This document shows, piece after piece, positions 18,535 to 25,668 of a DNA stretch of 64,000 bases. The translations under genes were made by a program, and so were the position numbers. The DNA comes from Nocardioides gansuensis (lineage in GTDB: Bacteria; Actinomycetota; Actinomycetes; Propionibacteriales; Nocardioidaceae). The DNA lies in NCBI RefSeq assembly GCF_003076135.1, contig NZ_QDGZ01000001.1, positions 124,001-188,000 of the forward strand, read 5' to 3'. Position 1 is the stretch's first letter, and each line of letters begins with the position of its first letter. Below the pieces are notes generated by a model that saw only the letters and a program-made list of their open reading frames with translations, ran no database searches and was not told where the DNA came from.

Positions 18535-18600
18535 GGCACGTCCTCGGATCTACGGCGACAGCATGCGGGACAACGCTAGCGCCCGCCGTGCGGCCGGGCG

Positions 18601-19731
18601 TCAGTCCGGGCGGACGACCTCCTCGAAGCCGAGCCACTCGCTGAGCGCGGAGATCTCGGCCTCGACGGCGACGCGTACGTCGCGCGGCCAGGGCTCGTCC
18701 TCGTGCACCGCGTCGACGCGAAGCACGCCGGCGTCGCGCTCGGCGGTGGCGTCGAGCTTGCCGACGAGGCGGTCGCCGGCGAGGACGGGCAGCGCCCAGT
18801 AGCCCCACCGCCGCTTCGCGGCCGGCTTGTACATCTCCAGCTGGTAGTCGAAGCAGAACAGCTCGGCCACCCGCTTGCGGTCGTAAGCCAGGCGGTCGAG
18901 CGGCGAGAGCAGCGCGACGCGGCCGCCCGTCGCCAGGTCGAGGGGCGGCGCGTCGAGGTATGCCAGGTCGACGCGCCACTTGCCGCGCACCCCCTCGACC
19001 ACCGCGGGCTCACCGACCTCGCCGACGTCGGCCGGCTCGCCGGGCACCTTCGAGCTCCGGGCCCGCGCCAGCCCGAGGGAGCGGAGCCGGCGCTCGGCGC
19101 GGATCCTCAGCGCCTCCTCCAGGGGCACCGGCTCGACGTCGGGATAGACCCGCTCGGCCAGGTCCCACAGCCGCTCGCGCCCCTCCCGGCCGGCCATCGC
19201 GATCTCGCCGCGCTGCACCATCCGGTCCAGGAGCATCCGGATGTTGCGGTCGTTGTTCCACCCGCTCGACTCCCACGGCACCGCCGTGGTGTCGGGGAAG
19301 GCGCTCGCCGGCAGCGGCCCCTCGTCGTACAGCCGGTCGAGGATGTCGCGGCGGCAGTGGTCGTTGGCCGCCACCCAGTCGCGCATGTCGACCTGCCACT
19401 CCGTGAGCGGGCCGGGCCCGGGCCAGGCGGCCATCTCCGCGCGGAAGAGCGCGATGTCCTCCGCCGGCCGGATCATGCTGTGCAGCTCGACGAGCGTCCC
19501 CACGGCGAGTGCCTGCTCGAGCTCGCGGGGGTCGTAGCCGCCGCCGAGCCGGCTCCAGGCGACGAGGTCGGCGCTCGGCGCGACCGCCTTCGTCGGGTCG
19601 TCCTGCAGGATCGTGAGGTGGCGGACGAGGCCGAGCAGGTCGGTGGGCCGCTCGGCGGACAACAGCTGCGCGTGTACGGCGATCCGCCGGGCGTCGTCCC
19701 GGGTCAGCTCGTGCACCTCGCCGGACCTCAT
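18601..19731 (-). CDS. AlkX/YcaQ-type winged-helix DNA glycosylase
   Basis: 376 residues of the HTH_42 family (AlkZ/YcaQ), whose characterised members are DNA glycosylases that unhook interstrand crosslinks or excise bulky alkylated bases. The region equivalent to the catalytic Q-phi-Q/Q-phi-D motif is ILQDDPTKAV (residues ~41-50), giving Gln-Asp-Asp. Further family blocks are YDPRELEQAL, WGYWALPVLAGDRLVGKLD (about 307-325) and LRVDAVHEDEPW. It is preceded by, and overlaps by four bases (ATGA), the AstE-like gene, so it is the last gene of a three-gene coupled operon. Sensitivity to crosslinking agents is the expected phenotype. Confidence 0.85.
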   Translation of the reverse strand: MRSGEVHELTRDDARRIAVHAQLLSAERPTDLLGLVRHLTILQDDPTKAVAPSADLVAWSRLGGGYDPRELEQALAVGTLVELHSMIRPAEDIALFRAEMAAWPGPGPLTEWQVDMRDWVAANDHCRRDILDRLYDEGPLPASAFPDTTAVPWESSGWNNDRNIRMLLDRMVQRGEIAMAGREGRERLWDLAERVYPDVEPVPLEEALRIRAERRLRSLGLARARSSKVPGEPADVGEVGEPAVVEGVRGKWRVDLAYLDAPPLDLATGGRVALLSPLDRLAYDRKRVAELFCFDYQLEMYKPAAKRRWGYWALPVLAGDRLVGKLDATAERDAGVLRVDAVHEDEPWPRDVRVAVEAEISALSEWLGFEEVVRPD

Positions 19732-20747
19732 GCGGGGTGGTCGTCCGAGAGCTCATCGTGCACGACGTCCTCGGCAGCCTGCTCGGTGAGGGCGACATCC
19801 TCGAGGCCGGCGATGTGCACCAGGGCGTCGCCGGAGTTGACCAGCGGCGCCTGGGTGCGGCCGATGACGATGCCGGGCCGGTGGGCGTGCACCAGCCGCA
19901 GCCGGCGGCCGAAGGTGTCGGAGAGGCCGCCGAGCCGCTGGCCGGTCTCCACGACCTGCCCGAGGTGGGCCTCCAGATGCAGGATGCCGGTGCTCTTGGC
20001 GCGCACCCAGCTGGAGCTGCGCGAGACCAGGCTCTGCTGCTCGGGTGGCTCGACCGGGTCGACCATCCCGAGCGCCGCGAGCACGCGGCGTACGCCCACG
20101 ACGCCGGGCTCGATCGCGAAGTCGTCGAAGCGGAGGGGCTCGCCGGCCTCGTAGAGCAGCACCTTGGTGCCGCGCTCGCGGGCCGCGTGCCGCAGCGAGC
20201 CGTCCCGGATGCGGGCGTGCAGCATCACCGGCGCGCCGAAGGCCTGGGCCAGCGCGCGGGTCTGCGGGTCGTCGAGGTCGGCCCGGACCTGCGGCAGGTT
20301 GCTGCGCGCGTCCGAGCCGGTGTGGAGGTCGATGCCGACCTCGCACTTGGCGACCACCTCGGTCATGAAGAGGTGGGCGATCCGGGCGGCCAGCGAGCCG
20401 CGGGCCGAGCCGGGGAAGGAGCGGTTGAGGTCGCGCCGGTCGGGGAGGTAGCGGGTGCCGTTCATGAAGCCCAGCACGTTGACGACCGGCACGGCGATCA
20501 CCGTGCCGCGCAGCTGCCGCGGCGAGAGCCCCTCGAGCACCCGGCGGATGACCTCGACGCCCACCACCTCGTCGCCGTGGATCGCGGCTGCCAGCCACAC
20601 GGCCGGGCCCTCCTCGCGGCCGTGCACGATCCGCACCGGCAGGCTGACGTCGGCGCCGGTCACCAGGCGGGTGATCGGCAGCTCGAGCTCGCGCGCCTGA
20701 CCGGCGCGCACCCGCCAGGAGCCGATCGCGAAGGACTCGCGCGCCAT
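19728..20747 (-). CDS. Succinylglutamate desuccinylase / aspartoacylase-family protein
   Basis: 339 residues, zinc carboxypeptidase-like (M14 AstE/AspA). Zinc ligands are His-Glu in AAIHGDEVVGVEV (about 54-66) and His in GIDLHTGSD (about 137-145); the substrate-carboxylate Arg is likely in LNRSFPGS. The C-terminal ~90 residues form a beta-rich lobe. Start ATG 20747 overlaps the stop of the protease gene (TAATG). The neighbourhood with RimK suggests it removes amino acids from a modified peptide or small molecule, not arginine catabolism; none of the other ast genes is present. Confidence 0.85.
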   Translation of the reverse strand: MARESFAIGSWRVRAGQARELELPITRLVTGADVSLPVRIVHGREEGPAVWLAAAIHGDEVVGVEVIRRVLEGLSPRQLRGTVIAVPVVNVLGFMNGTRYLPDRRDLNRSFPGSARGSLAARIAHLFMTEVVAKCEVGIDLHTGSDARSNLPQVRADLDDPQTRALAQAFGAPVMLHARIRDGSLRHAARERGTKVLLYEAGEPLRFDDFAIEPGVVGVRRVLAALGMVDPVEPPEQQSLVSRSSSWVRAKSTGILHLEAHLGQVVETGQRLGGLSDTFGRRLRLVHAHRPGIVIGRTQAPLVNSGDALVHIAGLEDVALTEQAAEDVVHDELSDDHPA

Positions 20748-21232
20748 TAGGCCCCCCGGTTCTTCCGGCGCGTACGCCGCTTGGGGCGGCCGCCGAGGTA
20801 GGAGCGAGCGGGGTCGACGAGAAAGCCCTGGCGCAGTGCCTCGCGGCCGATCAGCATCCGGAAGCCCATCTCGTCGCGGCGCGTGAGGGTCATCTCCGCC
20901 GTGACGACGCGGCCGACCAGCTCGATGTCCATGAGCACGACCGGCCGCTCCACCGTGTGGCCCGACGAGCTGCGCACCCGGCGCCGGTCGAGCACGGGCA
21001 GCTCGGTGAGCACCGCGTCGTCGGTGGACCGCTGCCACGGGTGGATCGAGAACCGCACCCAGGCCTCGCCGTCCACCTCGTACTGCTCCAGGTCGAAGGC
21101 GTGCATGGCCGAGGAGCGTGCTCCGGTGTCGAGCTTGGCCTTGATCCAGGGCACTCCGGCGCCCGGCAGCGCCACCCACTCCCGCCACCCCGCCCGGGTG
21201 GCATCCGTGGTCTCGTGGGGCTGCTGGGGCAC
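20747..21232 (-). CDS. RimB/PF05618-type retropepsin-like protease
   Basis: 161 residues of the so-called ATP-dependent zinc protease family (PF05618), a single retropepsin-like barrel. The active-site loop is KLDTGARSSAMHA (about 32-44; DTGA), and the second conserved block is MLIGREALRQGF (about 125-136). The name is historical: nothing in the sequence suggests ATPase or zinc. In Pseudomonas, RimB of this family acts with RimK in ribosomal protein S6 glutamylation turnover. The tail is strongly basic (RPKRRTRRKNRGA). First gene of the coupled operon and divergent from rimK. Confidence 0.87.
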   Translation of the reverse strand: MPQQPHETTDATRAGWREWVALPGAGVPWIKAKLDTGARSSAMHAFDLEQYEVDGEAWVRFSIHPWQRSTDDAVLTELPVLDRRRVRSSSGHTVERPVVLMDIELVGRVVTAEMTLTRRDEMGFRMLIGREALRQGFLVDPARSYLGGRPKRRTRRKNRGA

Positions 21233-21262
21233 GCGCGCATCCTCTCAGGTGCCCAGCGGCGT

Positions 21263-21279
21263 GGCGGCAACCTGCCGCC
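21263..21279. other. Short inverted repeat in the rimB-rimK divergent gap
   Basis: GGCGGCA and TGCCGCC separated by three bases form a perfect 7-bp inverted repeat in the 113-base gap. It lies upstream of a GCTTGAAT sequence that could be the rimK -10 region. It may be a regulator site for both genes; function unproven. Confidence 0.3.
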
Positions 21280-21345
21280 CAGCGGGCCCCGCGCCTGGTG
21301 CTTGAATGGGGCGCTCGTCCCCACCTCCTGCCTAGGAAGACAGCG

Positions 21346-22536
21346 ATGAAGCTGGCCATCCTCTCCCGCGCCCCGCGGTCCTACAGCACCCAGCGCCTCC
21401 GGCACGCGGCCGTCGACCGCGGCCACGAGGTCAAGGTGCTCAACACCCTGCGGTTCGGCATCGACCTGTCCGGCGACGAGCCCGACCTGCTCTTCCGCGG
21501 CCGCCAGCTCTCGGCGTACGACGCGGTCCTGCCGCGGGTCGGCAGCTCGATCACCTACTTCGGTACGGCGGTCGTGCGGCAGTTCGAGCAGATGGACGTC
21601 TACACCCCCAACACGTCGTACGGCATCGCCAACTCGCGCGACAAGCTGCGGGCGACCCAGATCCTGTCGCGGCACCGCATCGAGATGCCGGCGACCACGT
21701 TCGTGCGCGACCGCGCCGACGTGATCCCTGCGATCGAGCGGGTCGGCGGCGCGCCCGTGGTCATCAAGCTGCTGGAGGGCACCCAGGGCATCGGCGTCAT
21801 CCTGGCGCCGGAGCTCAAGGTCGCCGAGGCGATCGTGGAGACGCTGCAGAGCACCCGGCAGAACGTGCTGATCCAGCGCTTCGTCAAGGAGAGCAAGGGC
21901 CGCGACATCCGGGCCCTCGTCGTCGGCGACCGCGTGGTCGCCGCGATGCGGCGGGTGGCGCAGGGCGACGAGTTCCGGTCCAACGTGCACCGTGGCGGGT
22001 CGGTCGAGGCCGTGCAGCTCGACGAGGAGTTCGAGCGGGTCGCCGTACGCTCGGCGCAGATCATGGGCCTGCGGGTGGCCGGCGTCGACATGCTCGAGGG
22101 CGCGGACGGGCCGCTGGTGATGGAGGTCAACTCCTCGCCCGGCCTCGAGGGGATCGAGACGGCCACCAAGCTCGACGTCGCCGGCGCGATCATCGACTTC
22201 ATCGACAACCAGGTCGCCTTCCCCGAGATCGACGTGCGCCAGCGGCTGTCGGTCTCGACCGGCTACGGCGTCGCCGAGATCGTCGTCCACGGCGGCTCGG
22301 ACATGGTCGGCAAGAAGCTCAGCGACTCGGGTCTCGACGACCGCGACATCACCGTGCTCACGCTGCACCGCGGCACGCAGGTGATCCCCAACCCGCGCCT
22401 CAAGACCGTGCTGGAGGCCGAGGACCGGCTGCTGTGCTTCGGCAAGCTCGAGGAGATGCGCTCGATGATCCCCCAGCGCCGGAAGCGCCAGCGGGTCAAG
22501 AAGCTGCCCAAGCAGATGCCCGTCGACCTGGGCTGA
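21346..22536 (+). CDS. rimK: RimK-like ATP-grasp ligase with C-terminal TrkA-C domain
   Basis: 396 residues. Residues ~1-290 are RimK: MKLAILSRAPRSYSTQRL start, PRVGSSITYFGTAVVRQFE, ATP-grasp core PVVIKLLEGTQGIGVIL, Mg-binding VMEVNSSPGLEGIE. RimK ligases add glutamates to a C-terminal carboxylate. Residues ~300-385 (VVHGGSDMVGKKLSDSGLDDRD then VLTLHRGTQVIPNP and EDRLLCFGKLEE) match the RCK_C/TrkA-C ligand-binding fold, an extension absent from E. coli RimK and likely a small-molecule sensor. The tail is basic (RRKRQRVKKL). Start fixed by GGAAG 6-10 bases upstream. No rpsF is adjacent. Confidence 0.9.
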   Translation: MKLAILSRAPRSYSTQRLRHAAVDRGHEVKVLNTLRFGIDLSGDEPDLLFRGRQLSAYDAVLPRVGSSITYFGTAVVRQFEQMDVYTPNTSYGIANSRDKLRATQILSRHRIEMPATTFVRDRADVIPAIERVGGAPVVIKLLEGTQGIGVILAPELKVAEAIVETLQSTRQNVLIQRFVKESKGRDIRALVVGDRVVAAMRRVAQGDEFRSNVHRGGSVEAVQLDEEFERVAVRSAQIMGLRVAGVDMLEGADGPLVMEVNSSPGLEGIETATKLDVAGAIIDFIDNQVAFPEIDVRQRLSVSTGYGVAEIVVHGGSDMVGKKLSDSGLDDRDITVLTLHRGTQVIPNPRLKTVLEAEDRLLCFGKLEEMRSMIPQRRKRQRVKKLPKQMPVDLG

Positions 22537-22555
22537 GCCGCGATCACCCTTCGCG

Positions 22556-22984
22556 TCAGCGGTGCAGGCGGCCGGAGATGGCGCCGCCGGGGTACGCCGC
22601 GGTGTGAACGTTGACGTAGAAGCGACCCGGCCGGCGGGCGATCCGGCGGACCGTGCGCGCCGACACCCCCGTCGTACAACGCGAGCCGCCGGTCACGGCG
22701 CCGGTGAGGTCCACGACCACGCTGCCGTCGGAGACCCTGTGGACGTGGGCGGCCGTGGGCTTGTCGATGTCGCTCCAGGTGATCCGCGCGCAGACCCGGC
22801 CGCGGGCCGGCGCCAGCCGCAGCGTCGCCATCCCGGTGCCATCGGGGTCGTCGCCGTGGAGATGGGCCATCAGCACGGTGGCCGCGCGTCTCTCGACGGC
22901 GGGCGCGGCGTCGGCTGCGGCGAGCACAGCGGTGGGTGAGAGCAGGGTCAGCGCGAGAGTCGCGGCAAGGGTGGGACGGATCAT
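22556..22984 (-). CDS. Secreted CHRD-domain protein
   Basis: 142 residues. Residues 1-22 are a signal peptide (PTLAATLALTLLSPTAVLAA) with a likely cleavage after VLAAADA; residues ~35-142 are a CHRD (chordin-like) domain: the VLMAHLHGDDPDGTGMATLRL block, AAHVHR, and the final YVNVHTAAYPGGAISGRL motif. CHRD proteins are extracellular beta-sandwiches of unknown role; the Asp/His-rich loops suggest metal or surface binding. GAGGAGG eight bases upstream sits right after the arsC stop (11-base gap), so it is probably co-transcribed with the ars genes. Confidence 0.88.
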   Translation of the reverse strand: MIRPTLAATLALTLLSPTAVLAAADAAPAVERRAATVLMAHLHGDDPDGTGMATLRLAPARGRVCARITWSDIDKPTAAHVHRVSDGSVVVDLTGAVTGGSRCTTGVSARTVRRIARRPGRFYVNVHTAAYPGGAISGRLHR

Positions 22985-22995
22985 GTTCAGCCTCC

Positions 22996-23394
22996 TCAGC
23001 TCAGGCTAGCGATGAGCTCCTCCACGCGGGTGCGAATCTTGTCGCGGATCGGGCGGACGGCCTCGATGCCCTGGCCGGCCGGGTCCTCGAGCACCCAGTC
23101 CTCGTAGCGCTTGCCGGGGAAGTAGGGGCACTCGTCTCCGCAGCCCATCGTGATGACCACGTCGGACTCCTGCACCGCCTCGGTGGTGAGCACCTTCGGC
23201 TGGTTGGCGGAGATGTCGACGCCCTCCTCGGCCATCGCCGCGACGGCGGCCGGGTTGATCGAGTCGGCGGGTGCGGAGCCGGCGGAGAGCACCTGGATGC
23301 GGTCGCCCGCGAGGTGCTGCAGCCACCCGGCCGCCATCTGGGAGCGGCCGGCGTTGTGCACGCAGACGAACAGGACGGTGGGCTTGTCAGCCAT
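22996..23394 (-). CDS. arsC: Arsenate reductase, LMW phosphatase type
   Basis: 132 residues. The catalytic loop FVCVHNAGRSQ contains nucleophile Cys11 and the C-x5-R phosphate loop; the resolving cysteines are probably Cys85 and Cys89 in MGCGDECPYF; the acid is Asp in DWVLEDPAGQ. This reduces arsenate to arsenite through thioredoxin or mycoredoxin. It overlaps the aquaporin gene by eight bases. The arsenite produced could leave through the aquaporin, forming a passive detoxification path. Confidence 0.93.
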   Translation of the reverse strand: MADKPTVLFVCVHNAGRSQMAAGWLQHLAGDRIQVLSAGSAPADSINPAAVAAMAEEGVDISANQPKVLTTEAVQESDVVITMGCGDECPYFPGKRYEDWVLEDPAGQGIEAVRPIRDKIRTRVEELIASLS

Positions 23395-24088
23395 GGGAGA
23401 CCTCTTCAGCAGGGGCGTCGGTCGGGCGGGGGTCGGAGGGGTGGAGCACCAGCAGCAGGCCGAGCGCGAGCACTCCGCCGAGCAGCTGCATGAGCACGAA
23501 CATCGGCACCGACGCCGGCGAGATGCCGGCGAAGGTGTCGGAGAAGAGCCGGGCGACCGTGACGGCCGGGTTGGCGACGCTGGTGGAGCTGGTGAACCAG
23601 TACCCCGCGGCGATGTAGCCGCCGACGGCGAACGCGACGGAGTCCACCCGGCCGGCGCGCACGGAGCCGAAGATGACGAGCACCAGGCCCAGCGTGGCCA
23701 CGACCTCGCCGAGCCACTGGCCGGTGCCCCCGCGCTCCGTGGTGGCGAACGAGACGGCGTCGAGCTCGAACATCAGGTTGGCCACGACGGCGCCGAGCAC
23801 GCCGCCGACCAGCTGCGCGGCGACCAGCACCAGCGCCGCCCGGGTCGTGAGCAGCCCGAGCACCCGCTCGATCAGGGTGACGACGGGGTTGAACGCCGCG
23901 GACACCGGCTGGAGGGCGAGGATCAGCGCGACCAGGACGGCTCCGGTGGCGATGCTGTTCTGCAGGAGCTGGAGGCCGACGTCGTCGGGGCTGAGGCGGG
24001 TCGCCATCACGCCCGAGCCGATCACCGCAGCGACGAGGAACGCCGTGCCGACCAGCTCCGCCACCGCCTTGCGGGCGAGCAGCGTCAC
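23387..24088 (-). CDS. MIP/aquaglyceroporin-like channel (AqpS type)
   Basis: 233 residues, six transmembrane helices plus two half-helices. The two pore motifs are NPV (AAFNPVVTLIE, about 65) and NPA (VANPAVTVARL, about 171), the first degenerate as in ars-linked AqpS proteins, which conduct arsenite out of the cell. Position between arsR (four-base overlap) and arsC (eight-base overlap) supports that role. There is no arsB or acr3 in the window, so this channel is the only visible arsenite exit. Confidence 0.9.
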   Translation of the reverse strand: MTLLARKAVAELVGTAFLVAAVIGSGVMATRLSPDDVGLQLLQNSIATGAVLVALILALQPVSAAFNPVVTLIERVLGLLTTRAALVLVAAQLVGGVLGAVVANLMFELDAVSFATTERGGTGQWLGEVVATLGLVLVIFGSVRAGRVDSVAFAVGGYIAAGYWFTSSTSVANPAVTVARLFSDTFAGISPASVPMFVLMQLLGGVLALGLLLVLHPSDPRPTDAPAEEVSHG

Positions 24089-24465
24089 GAGCGGCTCCCC
24101 GAGGTCGCAGTGCCCGAGGTGGCGAGCAGTGCGCCGATCGCGTCGAAGGCGGCGGGACGGATCCGGTAGTAGACCCAGACACCCTCCTTCGAGCGGTCGA
24201 GCAGGCCGGCCTCATGGAGGGTCTTGAGGTGGTGGCTGATCGTGGGCTGCGAGAGGTCGAAGGCGTCGTTGAGGTCGCACACGCAGGCCTCCCCGTCGGC
24301 GTGCGAGGCGATCAGCGAGACCAGGCGCAGGCGCACGGGGTCGGCGAGGGCCTTGAGCAGCGGCGCCGCCGCCTCCGCCTCGTCGGCGGTCATCGGCCGC
24401 GAGACCAGGGGCGAGCAGCAGGCCACCGACTCCACGGGGTCAGCGAGCGGGAGCAACTTCGACAT
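24085..24465 (-). CDS. arsR: ArsR-family arsenite-responsive repressor
   Basis: 126 residues, winged helix-turn-helix (PVRLRLVSLIASH, then DLSQPTISHHLKTLHEAGLL as the recognition unit). Arsenite ligands are likely Cys16-Cys17 near the N terminus and Cys61/Cys63 (EACVCDL), an arrangement resembling the Corynebacterium glutamicum type (Cys15, Cys16, Cys55) rather than the E. coli C-x-C-x2-C type. It heads the operon arsR-aqpS-arsC-CHRD and overlaps aqpS. The palindrome at 24469-24478 is its probable operator. Confidence 0.93.
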   Translation of the reverse strand: MSKLLPLADPVESVACCSPLVSRPMTADEAEAAAPLLKALADPVRLRLVSLIASHADGEACVCDLNDAFDLSQPTISHHLKTLHEAGLLDRSKEGVWVYYRIRPAAFDAIGALLATSGTATSGSRS

Positions 24466-24468
24466 GCA

Positions 24469-24478
24469 TCAATATTGA
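24469..24478 (-). promoter_or_regulatory. ArsR operator / -10 of the ars operon
   Basis: TCAATATTGA is a perfect 10-bp palindrome three bases upstream of the arsR ATG (24465). The CAATAT within it (minus strand 24477-24472) ends six bases before the ATG, so the operator would cover the -10 of a leaderless transcript. A+T-rich palindromes with TCAA/TTGA arms are typical ArsR/SmtB sites. Confidence 0.6.
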
Positions 24479-24519
24479 CAGATGTCGTTGTCTGGCCCCA
24501 ACCCGCCCCGTCCGGCTGG

Positions 24520-24840
24520 TCACTGAGTGACGGACTCCACGGCGGCCATGTCGGCCCGGGTCGGCCGCTCGAGGAGGTCGGCCCAGTCCTCGTGCTCCTC
24601 GACGTAGCTCTTCACGTAGGGACACACCGGCACGACGCGCAGGCCGGCGGCGCGGGTCGCATCGAGCGCCTGCCGGACCAGGCGGCCCGCGAGGCCCTTG
24701 CCCTCGAAGGCCGGGTCGACCACCGTGTGGAAGAAGATCCGGCGGCCCTCGGACTCGACGAACTGGGTGAAGCCCGCTGGCTGGCCCTCGAGGGCGATGG
24801 AGAAGCGGTCGGACTCCTGGGTGACGACTGGCTCGCTCAT
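24520..24840 (-). CDS. GCN5-like N-acetyltransferase, YjdJ type
   Basis: 106 residues, a minimal GNAT (PF14542). Motifs: FFHTVVDPAFEGKGLAGRLVRQAL (about 36-59, with the G-K-G-x-A/G acetyl-CoA loop) and VVPVCPYVKSYVEEHEDWADL, the characteristic C-terminal signature of the family. Start 24840 is chosen because the family begins just before RFSIALEGQ. Probably binds acetyl-CoA; the acceptor is unknown. Confidence 0.87.
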   Translation of the reverse strand: MSEPVVTQESDRFSIALEGQPAGFTQFVESEGRRIFFHTVVDPAFEGKGLAGRLVRQALDATRAAGLRVVPVCPYVKSYVEEHEDWADLLERPTRADMAAVESVTQ

Positions 24841-24846
24841 GGCGCC

Positions 24847-24852
24847 TAGGCT
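24847..24852 (+). promoter_or_regulatory. -10 element of the membrane-protein pair
   Basis: TAGGCT ends seven bases before GTG 24860 in a 19-base divergent gap; no ribosome-binding site is present. Confidence 0.45.
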
Positions 24853-24859
24853 GCCACGC

Positions 24860-25216
24860 GTGATCGACCCGCTCCAGACGGCCCTGATCGGGGCCGCCCT
24901 GCTCCTCGCCGTCGCCACCGGCGTCTACGTCGCCCTCGACCGCAGCCCCGACCTCGTGCTGATCGGGCTGGCCGCGCTCGTCGAGGTCGGCCTGCTCGTG
25001 CAGGCAGTCGTCGGGATCGCCCAGGTCGTCGGCGACTCCCGCGGCGTCAGCGTCGTGACCTTCGTCGGCTACCTGCTGGCCGCCCTCGTCGTCCTTCCGG
25101 CCGGCGTGCTGTGGTCACTCGCCGAGCGGAGCCGTGGCGCGACCGCCGTACTCGTCGTGGCGGCACTGACCGTGGCCTTCCTGGTCGTCCGCCTCGACCA
25201 GATCTGGTCGGTGTGA
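24860..25216 (+). CDS. Four-helix membrane protein of unknown function
   Basis: 118 residues with about four transmembrane helices (TALIGAALLLAVATGVYVAL; LVLIGLAALVEVGLLVQAVVG; VVTFVGYLLAALVVLPAGVL; GATAVLVVAALTVAFLVV) and short loops. It ends LDQIWSV, a common ending for this actinobacterial family. GTG 24860 is set by the -10 spacing. The stop overlaps the start of the next gene (GTGA), which encodes a similar-sized membrane protein, so the two are probably partners. Function unknown. Confidence 0.78.
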   Translation: MIDPLQTALIGAALLLAVATGVYVALDRSPDLVLIGLAALVEVGLLVQAVVGIAQVVGDSRGVSVVTFVGYLLAALVVLPAGVLWSLAERSRGATAVLVVAALTVAFLVVRLDQIWSV

Positions 25217-25617
25217 GCACCTCGACCCGCAGCGGGCTGGGCCGTGCGCTGATCGCCGTGTACGCCGTGTTCGCGCTGTCGGCGACCGGGCGGTCCCTCG
25301 TCCAGCTGGCCACCAAGGCCGGCGAGGCGCCGCTGGCCTACTCGCTCTCGGCGGTCGCGGCGCTGGTCTACATCGCGGCGACCCTCGGCCTGGCGGAGGT
25401 CGGTCCGAGCCCGCGGCGACTCGCGTGGGCCGCCTGCGGCTTCGAGCTCGTGGGTGTCCTGGTCGTGGGCACGCTCACGGTGGCCGACCCAGACCTCTTC
25501 CCCGACGCGACCGTCTGGTCGGCCTTCGGGCAGGGCTACGGCTACTTCCCCCTCGTGCTGCCCTTCGTCGGCCTCGGCTGGCTGGTTCGGACGCGCGGGA
25601 GCCACGCGAGGTCGTAG
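25213..25617 (+). CDS. Four-helix membrane protein, partner of the upstream gene
   Basis: 134 residues, about four transmembrane helices (GRALIAVYAVFALSATG; PLAYSLSAVAALVYIAATL; WAACGFELVGVLVVGTLTV; YFPLVLPFVGLGWLV). PDATVWSAFGQGYGYFPLVLP is a conserved loop in actinobacterial homologues. Starts at GTG 25213 inside the previous stop codon, so translation is coupled. No function is known. Confidence 0.8.
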   Translation: MSTSTRSGLGRALIAVYAVFALSATGRSLVQLATKAGEAPLAYSLSAVAALVYIAATLGLAEVGPSPRRLAWAACGFELVGVLVVGTLTVADPDLFPDATVWSAFGQGYGYFPLVLPFVGLGWLVRTRGSHARS

Positions 25618-25668
25618 GCCCAGCACCGTTCTGGGTACCTCTCTGGCGGGAGCCAGGGAAGGGAACGG

